Part shown: positions 9,981 through 17,845 of the stretch, piece by piece
Layout of the letters: the number at the start of each line of letters is the position of its first letter
How positions within the stretch are numbered: position 1 is the first letter of the stretch
NCBI RefSeq assembly: GCF_900105315.1
Contig: NZ_LT629766.1
Location: 434,001-498,000 of the forward strand
Direction of reading: 5' to 3'
Source of the DNA: Brevibacterium siliguriense
Lineage (GTDB): Bacteria > Actinomycetota > Actinomycetes > Actinomycetales > Brevibacteriaceae
DNA length: 64,000 bases
Notes under the pieces: generated by a model
What the model was told of the DNA's origin: nothing
Seen by the model: the letters and a program-made list of their open reading frames with translations, nothing else
The model's database searches: none
Program-made: the position numbers and the translations under genes

Positions 9981-11504
9981 TTGGACGACCAGACTCAGGC
10001 ACATCCTCAGACTCCCAAGCACGCCCATGCCGAAACCACACCGGAGACCGAGCCGAGGGCTGCCGCGGCTCCGATCCTGGCAGTCTTGGTGCTTGGGTTC
10101 TCGAGTTTGTGCGCTTCGCTCATGCAGTCGCTGGTTATTCCGATACAGCCCGATTTGCCGCGAATGCTCGACACTTCGCCGTCCAATGCCTCCTGGGTCG
10201 TCACAGCCACACTGCTGGCCGGCGGTGTCGCCATGCCGGTCGCCGGCCGACTCGCAGACATCCACGGCCGCAAGCCGATCCTCGTGGCGTCCTCTCTCAT
10301 CCTCGCGGTCGGTTCCCTCATCTGCGCCCTGTTCTCCTCGGTCGGCCCGATTCTCATCGGCCGTGTGCTCCAAGGCATCTCGATGGGCTACATTCCCGTC
10401 GCCATCAGCTTCGTCCGTGAGATCGTTCCGCCGCGGATGCGCAATTCCGCTGTGGCCGGCATCAGTGCCACACTCGGCGTCGGGGGCGGGCTAGGTCTGC
10501 CGCTGGCCGCGTGGATCGCACAGGACTACGACTGGCACATGCTGTTCTGGCTCACAACAGTGCTCGCGCTCATCATGGCGGCCCTCTCGCTCTTCGCACT
10601 GCCCCACCGCGCCCCGATCGCTCGAGGCCGCTTCGACGCCCTGGGAGCCGCCGGACTGACGTTCGGCATCGTCGGCATCCTCACCGGAGTCTCGAAAGGC
10701 AACGACTGGGGCTGGAGCGCTCCCTCGACTCTGCTCACACTCATCGGCGGCTGCCTCATCCTCCTCGGCTGGGGCTTCTACGAGGCGCGGCACCCACAGC
10801 CGCTCGTCGACTTGCGCACCGCTGTCAGACGCCCCATCCTGCTGACCAATGCCGCGGCCCTGCTCATCGGCTTCGGCATGATGGCACAGGCAATCGTGAT
10901 CCCCCAACTGCTTCAACTGCCCGCTGAGACCGGGTACGGACTCGGCCAGACCATTCTCCAGGCCGGGCTCTGGATGGCCCCGGGCGGTCTCATGATGCTC
11001 GTGTTCACTCCGATCTCGAGCCGCCTGCTCACCGCGCTCGGCGGGCGCGCGACTCTGACGCTAGGCGCCTTCGTCATCGCTGCCGGCTATGTCTTCGCGG
11101 TCTTCTTCGCCGCAGCCCCCTGGCACCTCATGGTTGCCAGCTGCATCGCCTCGGCGGGCGTCGGGATCGGCTATGCGGCCATGCCCACGCTGATCCTCGA
11201 GAACTCGCCCGCCTCCGAGGCCGGAGCCGGAGTCGGGGTGAACTCGCTCATGCGCTCGATGGGCACCACCACGGCGGGAGCAGTGATGGCGATCGTCCTC
11301 ACCAGCCGGACCGTGCAATCCGGCACGGTGCCCGTGCCGGATGAAACGACATTCACCATCTGTTTCAGCATCGCCGCAGCCGCAGCTGTGGCCGGGGGCC
11401 TCATCGTTCTCTTCATCCGCAGCGCCCATCACCGCACGCAGGTCATCGGATCCTCCGAGGAGTTCGGTTCGGCAAAGTCGGAACGGCTCGGCGCTGCGGA
11501 GTAG
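9981..11504 (+). CDS. MFS drug efflux transporter, DHA2 (14-TM) type
   Basis: A 507-residue major facilitator protein with about 14 predicted membrane segments starting near residue 30, after a His/Pro/Glu-rich cytoplasmic tail. MFS motif A appears as GRLADIHGRKPI, and motif C-like glycines appear in SATLGVGGGLGLPLAAWI. This is the pattern of drug:H+ antiporters. The divergent MarR gene and the paired palindromes argue for inducible efflux of a toxic compound; the substrate cannot be told. TTG at 9981 is the only early in-frame start, with GGAAAG about 10 nt upstream. Confidence 0.85.
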   Translation: MDDQTQAHPQTPKHAHAETTPETEPRAAAAPILAVLVLGFSSLCASLMQSLVIPIQPDLPRMLDTSPSNASWVVTATLLAGGVAMPVAGRLADIHGRKPILVASSLILAVGSLICALFSSVGPILIGRVLQGISMGYIPVAISFVREIVPPRMRNSAVAGISATLGVGGGLGLPLAAWIAQDYDWHMLFWLTTVLALIMAALSLFALPHRAPIARGRFDALGAAGLTFGIVGILTGVSKGNDWGWSAPSTLLTLIGGCLILLGWGFYEARHPQPLVDLRTAVRRPILLTNAAALLIGFGMMAQAIVIPQLLQLPAETGYGLGQTILQAGLWMAPGGLMMLVFTPISSRLLTALGGRATLTLGAFVIAAGYVFAVFFAAAPWHLMVASCIASAGVGIGYAAMPTLILENSPASEAGAGVGVNSLMRSMGTTTAGAVMAIVLTSRTVQSGTVPVPDETTFTICFSIAAAAAVAGGLIVLFIRSAHHRTQVIGSSEEFGSAKSERLGAAE

Positions 11505-11540
11505 AATGGGCGGGACAGGGACTCAACGAGGAGACCTAAA

Positions 11541-12098
11541 GTGCGCATCATCATCACTCAGAACATCACCCTCGACGGTCGTGTCGAGATGCTCGACGAC
11601 TGGTTCGATCCGCAGGCCCAGGACGAGGAGCTCTCGGCCGAACTCATGCGGCAGTCGGCGAACGAGGACGTGCTGCTGCTCGGTCGGCAGACCTTCGAGG
11701 ACTTCCGCAGCTATTGGCCGAACGCCACCGATGACACCACCGGAGTCGCGGACCACCTGAATCGAGTCGACAAACGCGTCGTGTCTTCGACACTGACCGA
11801 ACCGGGGTGGCAGAACACGCAGATCATCAGCTCCGATCCGATGCGTGCGGTCGCTGACCTGCGCGAGGAACCGGGTCGCGATGTCATCGTCACCGGCAGC
11901 ATCACCCTGGCCCACGAACTCATCGCGGAGGGACTCGTCGATGAGTATCGGATGTTCACCTATCCGGTGTGGCAGGGCCGCGGACGCGGTTACTTCCACG
12001 ACGGAGCGCACTCGGCCAGACCACCGCGCCTCAAGCTCATCGATGCGAAGTCATTCCCGAGCGGCATCACCTACTCGGCCTACGAGCCGAGCGCCTGA
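11541..12098 (+). CDS. Dihydrofolate reductase-like (RibD C-terminal domain) protein
   Basis: A 185-residue single-domain protein of the RibD-C/DHFR fold, often annotated as dihydrofolate reductase family and presumably using NADPH. Family landmarks are ITLDGRVE at the N-terminus, LLLGRQTFEDFRSYWP (about 51-66), VTGSITLAHELI near 120 and YPVWQGRGRGYF near 150. The start is GTG behind AGGAGACCTAAA. It follows the efflux pump by 36 nt and may be cotranscribed. The substrate is not predictable; these stand-alone proteins rarely act as true DHFR. Confidence 0.75.
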   Translation: MRIIITQNITLDGRVEMLDDWFDPQAQDEELSAELMRQSANEDVLLLGRQTFEDFRSYWPNATDDTTGVADHLNRVDKRVVSSTLTEPGWQNTQIISSDPMRAVADLREEPGRDVIVTGSITLAHELIAEGLVDEYRMFTYPVWQGRGRGYFHDGAHSARPPRLKLIDAKSFPSGITYSAYEPSA

Positions 12099-12153
12099 AG
12101 CTCCATCCGGCAGGACGAGCGCCAGGGCCCGCGGTCGGCGCTGGCCCCTGTCG

Positions 12154-12489
12154 TCAGTCCGCGTGCCTGGCCTCGAAGTCCTTGCCCCACTCGTTCATCG
12201 CCTCGACGATCGGCTGAAGGCTGCGTCCCAGATCGGTCAGTGAGTACTCGACGCGCGGCGGCACTTCCGGATGGACGGTACGCAGAACCAGACCGTCCTC
12301 CTCGAGCTCGCGCAACTGCCTGGTGAGAGTCTTCGTGTTCGCCAAAGGCACCAGTCGCCCGAGTTCGTTGAACCGGCGAGTTCCCTCGAGCAGATGCTTG
12401 ATGACAGTGAGCTTCCAGGTGCCACCAACCGCCGAGACCGCCACCTCGACCGGGCACACCTCCATCGCGCGCCGGACCGGCAACCGCAT
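12154..12489 (-). CDS. HxlR-family transcriptional regulator
   Basis: A 111-residue winged-helix protein of the HxlR/YodB group. The Cys near the N-terminus (AMEVCPVEVAV), GGTWKLTVIKHLLEGTRRF and the wing PPRVEYSLT are all present. Such regulators often sense quinones or electrophiles through that cysteine. It is divergent from a quinone-reductase-like flavoprotein, which fits (inference). I chose ATG 12489 because GGAGG lies 5 nt upstream; ATG 12501 is four codons longer but lacks a ribosome binding site. Confidence 0.85.
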   Translation of the reverse strand: MRLPVRRAMEVCPVEVAVSAVGGTWKLTVIKHLLEGTRRFNELGRLVPLANTKTLTRQLRELEEDGLVLRTVHPEVPPRVEYSLTDLGRSLQPIVEAMNEWGKDFEARHAD

Positions 12490-12503
12490 ATGCACCTCCA
12501 TAG

Positions 12504-12540
12504 GGACAGAAATGTCCGTACTAGACGTTCGTACTCTAAG
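12504..12540. promoter_or_regulatory. HxlR operator candidate in the divergent promoter
   Basis: The short divergent gap holds a palindrome GGACA-GAAA-TGTCC (12504-12517). CGTACT then occurs twice (12517-12522 and 12530-12535), each followed a few bases later by CGTT. TACTCT at 12532-12537 could be the -10 of the flavoprotein gene. A regulator bound here would cover both promoters. Confidence 0.45.
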
Positions 12541-12556
12541 CGTTCACGATGGAGAC

Positions 12557-13339
12557 ATGCAATACGATGACACCCTTTCGACTGTCCTCTGGCTGAGCGC
12601 CCACCCCGAACCACGTTCCCTCAACGGAAGCTTGCGCACGATCGGAATCGACCATCTGCGCACACTCGGCCATACCGTCTTCGAATCCGATCTCTATGGC
12701 ATGGAATGGGACCCGGTGCTGCGCCCACGCGATGTCGGCACCCACTCATCTGATCGGTTCCGCATCAGTGCCGACACCCGCACTGCACACCTCGCCGGCA
12801 CTCAACCTAGCGCGATCGTCCGTGAGCAGGAGAAGCTCAGACGGGCAGATGCGCTCGTCGTCCAGTTCCCACTGTGGTGGTACGGGATGCCGGCGATCCT
12901 CAAAGGCTGGTTCGACCGAGTCTTCGTCAGTGGATTCGCATTCGGCACTGACGAGACCACCGGACGACGGCTCCGCTTCGAGCAAGGTCCTTTCACCGGC
13001 AAACGCGCATTCGTCATCACCACACTAGGAGATCGTCCGCACGCCATCGGCCCCCGCGGGAAGTCCGGCGAGCTCACCGAACTCCTCTTCGGCCTCCTGC
13101 ACGGGACCTTCGCCTACACCGGCATGAGCGTCCTCGAACCGTTCGCCATTCCCAGCGCCGACCATATTGACGACTTCACACCGATCCGCTCCCGCCTCAC
13201 CGACCGACTCAGCGCGCTCTTCACTGCCCCGACGATCCCCTACCGGCCACAGTTCACCGGCGAGTACACCACCGACTGGGAACTCGCACCCCACCTGCGC
13301 CCCGGAGAGTACGGCCTACGGATCCACACCGCCTGCTGA
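12557..13339 (+). CDS. NAD(P)H-quinone oxidoreductase-like flavoprotein (flavodoxin fold)
   Basis: A 260-residue flavodoxin-like fold protein of the NAD(P)H dehydrogenase (quinone) family. The FMN/FAD phosphate loop region is LSAHPEPRSLNGSL near the N-terminus. FPLWWYGMPAILKGWFDRVF (about 100-119) is the family hallmark. It likely performs two-electron reduction of quinones or related electrophiles in the cytoplasm, controlled by the divergent HxlR regulator. ATG 12557 gives the normal short N-terminus. ATG 12512, 15 codons upstream, has a better ribosome binding site (AGGGA, 5 nt spacer) but lies in the operator, so the start is uncertain. Confidence 0.82.
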   Translation: MQYDDTLSTVLWLSAHPEPRSLNGSLRTIGIDHLRTLGHTVFESDLYGMEWDPVLRPRDVGTHSSDRFRISADTRTAHLAGTQPSAIVREQEKLRRADALVVQFPLWWYGMPAILKGWFDRVFVSGFAFGTDETTGRRLRFEQGPFTGKRAFVITTLGDRPHAIGPRGKSGELTELLFGLLHGTFAYTGMSVLEPFAIPSADHIDDFTPIRSRLTDRLSALFTAPTIPYRPQFTGEYTTDWELAPHLRPGEYGLRIHTAC

Positions 13340-13396
13340 CCGAGCGCTCAATACCGATCCGTCGTCCGTCGCACTATCGAAAGGCCCACCGAACCC

Positions 13397-14563
13397 ATGA
13401 GCACAAGTGCCGTCGTACCCTTCGACCTCCACCTCCCGCAGTCCGAAATCGATGACCTCAACCGCAGACTCGCCACTGCCCGCCTGCCCGAAGCAGAGAC
13501 CGTCGCGAGCCGGATACCGGCACCGGGACCTGGCCGGTGGTCCCAAGGTGTCCCGCTTACCGACCTCGTGGACTTCTGGCGAACCGACTATTCGTGGCGA
13601 AACTTCGAGACTCGGCTCAACGAGATCGGCCAGTTCCGCACCGTCATCGACGGACTCGGAATCCACTTCCTCCACCGCCGGTCCTCGCGACCCAAGGCAA
13701 CCCCGTTGGTCCTCACCCATGGGTGGCCCGGCAGCATCGCCGAATATGTCGATGTCATCGACGAACTGGCCGAACCGACCGATCCCGAGGCACCGGCGTT
13801 CCACTGCGTCGTTCCCTCACTGCCGGGTTTCGGCTTCAGCGACAAGCCGAGCGGCACCGGCTGGTCGACGGAGAAGATCGCCGAAACCTGGGTGACGCTC
13901 ATGAGCAGGTTCGGTTACGACCGCTTCGCAGCCTTCGGCGGTGACTGGGGAGGGGTGATCACCACGATCCTCGGCGGACGCTTCCCCGACCATCTCATCG
14001 GAATCCACACCACCTACGCCCCCGGCGTCCCCGGCGCATCGCTCGACGATCTGACAGCAGGCGAGCGTGCATGGGCCGAAGACGCTGCAGACTTCTGGGC
14101 CAATCGGGCCGCGTATGCCCATCAGCAGGCCACCCGTCCACAGACCATCGGATACGGCCTCGTCGACTCGCCGGTCGGATAACTGGCGTGGATCCTCGAC
14201 AAGTTCGCCGAATGGACTGACACCCGCGACAGCCCCTTCGAGACGATCTCACGGGCCCGACTGCTCGACAACGTCTCTCTGTACTGGCTGATGCGCACCG
14301 GTGCATCCTCGGCGCGCATCTACTTCGAAAGCCACGACTCCCTCGACCCCGATCTGCGCGTCGACGTTCCCACGGCTATCACGATGTACCCCTTCGATAT
14401 CGAAAGGTATCCGCGCGCATTGTCACAGCAGCGCTACCGGCGCATCGTCCGCTGGCAGGCGGCCCCGAAAGGCGGACACTTCCCGTCCCTCGAAGCACCG
14501 CACGAGTTCCTCGCTGACCTCAGGGCCGGTCTGACGGCAATCCTCACGCAGTGCCGAACATGA
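13397..14563 (+). pseudogene. Epoxide hydrolase (EHN family) interrupted by a TAA stop
   Basis: Reads as a full-length 388-codon epoxide hydrolase with one in-frame TAA at 14180-14182, codon 262. The N-terminal piece holds the EHN domain, the oxyanion segment THGWPGS and the nucleophile motif GGDWGGV. After the stop the same frame continues without shift (LAWILDKFAEWTD through to GGHFPSLEAP), which carries the catalytic His. The surrounding sequence DSPVG-stop-LAWI matches the family pattern with Gln at that place, so a CAA to TAA change explains it. The stop separates nucleophile from His, so no active enzyme is expected without readthrough. It lies 57 nt behind the quinone reductase-like gene and overlaps the VOC gene by 20 nt. 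Confidence 0.88.
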
Positions 14564-14900
14564 CCTTCCGACCGTCGGGGTCCTCGACCGTGACAACGAC
14601 GTCATCGACGGCCACGAGCGGAGCGCCCGTGTTCTTGATCCGTTCGAGGAACCTCGCCTGATCCGGGATCCGGAAGTACAGGTGGGTGAGATTCGACTCG
14701 GCCACAGGTGGGAACGCATAGTCGGCGAACGCCTCCGCCGAGTGCAGCGCCAACTGCACTCCCCCGGCCTCGACGACGAAATACGTGTACTCCTCATCGC
14801 CCTCGGTCGTCAGCGGCAGGTCCGCGATCTCGCGATAGAAGGCGGCGGTCGCCTCGGCGTCGGTGCAGGTGAGGAACACCCCGCGAAACGTCGATTCCAT
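14544..14900 (-). CDS. VOC-superfamily (glyoxalase/bleomycin resistance-like) protein
   Basis: A 118-residue single vicinal-oxygen-chelate domain. VFLTCTDAEATAAFYREI starts the first beta-alpha-beta unit and VVTVEDPDGRKVMFG ends the second. It may bind a metal and a small ligand; no specific reaction can be assigned. ATG 14900 has GGGAG 6 nt upstream. An upstream open frame to 15086 has no comparable signal. The 3' end overlaps the convergent epoxide hydrolase remnant. Confidence 0.78.
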   Translation of the reverse strand: MESTFRGVFLTCTDAEATAAFYREIADLPLTTEGDEEYTYFVVEAGGVQLALHSAEAFADYAFPPVAESNLTHLYFRIPDQARFLERIKNTGAPLVAVDDVVVTVEDPDGRKVMFGTA

Positions 14901-15148
14901 GGCCAACTCCCTTCGCTGCGGATGGCACGGACGGTGCTCCGTGCGATTCCGGTAGCTGCAGTGTACCCGCCGAGGCGGCCGACCGTCAGTGCCCGTTCGA
15001 CGAATCCGAGACGAACAGTTGGCACACCGATCCTCTCCGGGGCCGCCTACCGCAATCCCCCTTGCCAAGTGACGCACATACTCCACACATTCTTCGGGGA
15101 GTCGGCCCTGTTAGCCTGGCAGGCTGAAACCGATGAGCAGGAGTGAAT

Positions 15149-15934
15149 GTGCGAACGAACCGGTGGCTGCTGGGCCTGGCCATGTCCGTCTCCGTGGTGG
15201 CACTGGCCGCCTGCGGAAGTCAGGATGACGAAGCGAAGCCGAAGGAGTCCTCGGCCGCGGCCGAACAGTCCCCCGGCACCGACTCCGCCCAGGACAAACA
15301 GAGCCAGCAGGGCAAACCGAATACGAAGGACATTCCGAATGTCGTCGCCGAGGTCAACGGCAAGAAGATCACGAAGGACGACTTCGTTCCCCTCTTCGAA
15401 ACCCAGTACCAGCAGATGCAGATGCAGGCTCAGCAGTCCGGCCAGCCGGTCGATGAGAAGGGCCTGAAGAAGCAGACCGCCGAGAACCTCGTGAGCACCG
15501 AAGTGCTCGTCCAGGAAGCCGATAAGCGCAAGATCGATGTCTCGGACAAGGACATCGACAAGGGGCTCAAGGAATCTGCGAAATCGGGGCAGATGAGCGA
15601 GAAAGACTTCCTCAAAGCCATGAAGGACCAGGGCATGGATGAGAAGAAGGTCCGCTCAGAGCTGAAGAACCAGCTGAAGATCGAAGGTCTCGTCGAGGAC
15701 GAATACGGTGAGTTCAAGGTCAGCGGCGAAGAGATCGGACAGGCCTACGAACAGGCGAAGAGCCAGCAGGAGCAGATGGCTCAGCAGGGCGGTCAGGGTC
15801 AGCAGGAGATGCCCCCGATCGAGGACATGCGCCCCCAGCTCAAGGAGCAGGTGAAGAGCCAGAAGTCTCAGGAGGCGACTCAGAAGTTCGCGAAGAAGCT
15901 GCGTAAGCAGGCCGACGTCACGATCCACCTCTGA
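15149..15934 (+). CDS. SurA-like lipoprotein (peptidyl-prolyl isomerase/chaperone N-domain)
   Basis: A 261-residue exported lipoprotein. The signal peptide MRTNRWLLGLAMSVSVVALA ends in the lipobox LAAC, with lipidated Cys near residue 22. A low-complexity Glu/Ser/Gln/Lys spacer follows, then a SurA N-terminal-like helical domain beginning VVAEVNGKKITKDDF. The C-terminus is Gln-rich (QQEQMAQQGGQGQQEM). No complete parvulin domain is evident, so it is more likely a chaperone or foldase relative. GTG 15149 has AGGAG 5 nt upstream; GTG 15143 is two codons longer. Confidence 0.8.
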   Translation: MRTNRWLLGLAMSVSVVALAACGSQDDEAKPKESSAAAEQSPGTDSAQDKQSQQGKPNTKDIPNVVAEVNGKKITKDDFVPLFETQYQQMQMQAQQSGQPVDEKGLKKQTAENLVSTEVLVQEADKRKIDVSDKDIDKGLKESAKSGQMSEKDFLKAMKDQGMDEKKVRSELKNQLKIEGLVEDEYGEFKVSGEEIGQAYEQAKSQQEQMAQQGGQGQQEMPPIEDMRPQLKEQVKSQKSQEATQKFAKKLRKQADVTIHL

Positions 15935-15985
15935 GGCCCCGCAGCCACGGACTTCGTCCCATTTGGCAAGAAACTGCCGCCTTTT

Positions 15986-16024
15986 CACAAGAAAATGCTG
16001 AACATTCCTCGCATTTTTCTTGTG
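15986..16024. repeat. AT-rich inverted repeat between the SurA-like gene and the OFA transporter
   Basis: The left arm CACAAGAAAATGC (15986-15998) and right arm GCATTTTTCTTGTG (16011-16024) pair with one extra base, around a 12-nt loop. A smaller palindrome CGGTC-GATT-GACCG lies at 16055-16068. Position allows a terminator for the upstream gene or an operator for the transporter. The poor GC content of the stem favours an operator or a transcript-end structure of mixed role. Confidence 0.45.
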
Positions 16025-16138
16025 TGGAACTTACCCTGAGGTGGACTATCCGGCCGGTCGATTGACCGCCGGTCTCACGCTCCGTCCGCTGACCGGTGTC
16101 GACGGTGACACGAGTTCCACTGCAGAAAAGGACTTCCC

Positions 16139-17509
16139 GTGGCTTCCATTCTCACGCGCCCGGCAATCGTCGCGCCGAAGAACTTCAACCGGTGGCTGAT
16201 CCCACCGGCCGCTCTGGCCATCCACCTGTGCATCGGCCAGGTCTACGCATTCAGCGTCTTCAAGATCCCATTCATGACCCACTTCGACACCGGCGAGGTC
16301 TCGATCGGCTGGATCTTCTCGATCGCGATCCTCATGCTCGGCATCTCCTCGGCAGTCTTCGGCCCCTGGGTGGAGAAGAACGGCCCCCGCGCCTCGATGG
16401 TCGCCGCCGGAACCTGCTGGGTCGTCGGCTTCTTCATCGCGTCGCTGGGCATCATGACCGGTCAGCTGTGGCTGGTCTACCTCGGATACGGAGTCGTCGG
16501 CGGCATCGGTCTGGGCATCGGCTACATCTCCCCGGTCTCGACCCTGATGAAATGGTTCCCGGACCGTCCGGGACTGGCCACGGGCCTGGCCATCATGGGC
16601 TTCGGCGGCGGCGCACTCATCGCCAGCCCGATGTCGAACCAGCTCATGGCCCTCTACGGCGGAGGAGCCGAACCCGAAAACCTCGTCGCCGGTCTGACCC
16701 CGACCTTCGTCACCCTCGGCATCGTCTACGCCGTGGTCATCGCCGCCGGCGCTTTCGTCATCCGCGTCCCCCACCCGGAGTGGACCCCGAAGGGCTTCGA
16801 CCCCTCGAAAGTCGAGGCCAAGCCGATGCAGACGAAGGGCAACGTCTCGGTGCGCAGAGCCATCCGCACACCGCAGTTCTGGCTGCTGTGGGTCGTCCTG
16901 TTCCTCAACGTCACCGCGGGCATCGGCATCCTCGAGAACGCCGCCCCGATGATCCAGTCCTACTTCGGCATCACCGCCGCCGCGGCAGCCGGCTTCGTCG
17001 GCCTGCTGTCCATCGGCAACATGGGCGGACGCTTCATCTGGTCGACGACGTCGGACTACCTGGGGCGGAAGAACAACTACATGATGTACCTCGGCGTCGG
17101 CGCGATCCTCTACCTTCTCGTCGCGCTCTTCGGCGGCGGGTCGATCATCCTCTTCGTGCTGGCCACCCTCATCATCATCTCTTTCTACGGCGGCGGATTC
17201 TCCACCGTTCCCGCCTACCTCAAGGACCTCTTCGGCGTCTATCAGGTCGGCGCCATCCACGGTGCGCTGCTCACCGCCTGGTCGGCGGCCGGTGTGGCGG
17301 GTCCGCTCATCGTCAACTCCGTCGTCGAAGCCGGTGAGGCCGCCGGGAAGGAAGGCCCCGAGCTCTACACCCCCGGAATGTTCATCATGGTCGGCGCGCT
17401 GGTCATCGGCTTCATCGCCAATGCGCTCGTCCGCCCGGTCAGCGAGAAGTACTTCGAACGCGAAGAGGACGTCGCCGCCAAGCAGGCCGCCGTCCTCGAA
17501 GAGAACTGA
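16139..17509 (+). CDS. OFA-family MFS transporter (oxalate/formate antiporter type)
   Basis: A 456-residue, 12-TM major facilitator of the oxalate:formate antiporter family. Hallmarks are HLCIGQVYAFSVF in TM1, GYGVVGGIGLGIGYISPVST in the middle of the N-half, and KWFPDRPGLATGLAIMGFG. OFA members exchange or import small mono/dicarboxylates such as oxalate, formate or pyruvate; the actual substrate cannot be told. Formate made by FdhA or PurU would be one sensible cargo (speculation). GTG start. The C-terminal tail is charged (EKYFEREEDV). A tiny membrane-protein gene follows after 15 nt and is probably cotranscribed. Confidence 0.88.
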   Translation: MASILTRPAIVAPKNFNRWLIPPAALAIHLCIGQVYAFSVFKIPFMTHFDTGEVSIGWIFSIAILMLGISSAVFGPWVEKNGPRASMVAAGTCWVVGFFIASLGIMTGQLWLVYLGYGVVGGIGLGIGYISPVSTLMKWFPDRPGLATGLAIMGFGGGALIASPMSNQLMALYGGGAEPENLVAGLTPTFVTLGIVYAVVIAAGAFVIRVPHPEWTPKGFDPSKVEAKPMQTKGNVSVRRAIRTPQFWLLWVVLFLNVTAGIGILENAAPMIQSYFGITAAAAAGFVGLLSIGNMGGRFIWSTTSDYLGRKNNYMMYLGVGAILYLLVALFGGGSIILFVLATLIIISFYGGGFSTVPAYLKDLFGVYQVGAIHGALLTAWSAAGVAGPLIVNSVVEAGEAAGKEGPELYTPGMFIMVGALVIGFIANALVRPVSEKYFEREEDVAAKQAAVLEEN

Positions 17510-17524
17510 AGGAAGGGTCAGATC

Positions 17525-17695
17525 ATGAATGATTCCACCCATATCGCCCACGTCCCCGACTCCGGTTCACCGCAGTCTCCCGTCGGCGGCGCCTACAAGG
17601 CCATCGGATCCGTCCTCACCGTCGTCGTGGTCGGCGGCCTCCTCTGGGGCCTGTCCCTGACCGTGGTCAAGGCCGTCGCGATCTTCACCGGCTGA
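17525..17695 (+). CDS. Small single-TM protein paired with the OFA transporter
   Basis: A 56-residue ORF beginning ATG at 17525, with AAGGAAGGGT upstream. A soluble N-terminus (about 20 residues, Pro/Ser-rich) precedes one strongly hydrophobic helix (about residues 28-52, IGSVLTVVVVGGLLWGLSLT). It starts 15 nt after the OFA transporter stop. I recall that actinobacterial OFA transporters are often followed by such a peptide, sometimes annotated as an MFS small subunit. A role as accessory or stability subunit is inferred. Codon usage (GC at third positions) looks coding. Confidence 0.7.
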   Translation: MNDSTHIAHVPDSGSPQSPVGGAYKAIGSVLTVVVVGGLLWGLSLTVVKAVAIFTG

Positions 17696-17845
17696 CCCTC
17701 TCGCCGAGGCGACCCTACCGACCGTCTCAGCTTTCGACCGACGAAGTCGAAGCCTCGCTCCAGCTGCGCCACAGCCTGGCCACAGCGTCCAGGTGCTGAA
17801 TAGGAGTCATCACGCACTCCCAAACAGCAGAGAAGGGCACAGACC

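Noticed and set aside
16046..17551. 501-codon minus-strand frame
   Set aside because: It is antisense to the OFA transporter; its Asp/Arg/Gly-rich composition is a shadow of a hydrophobic protein.
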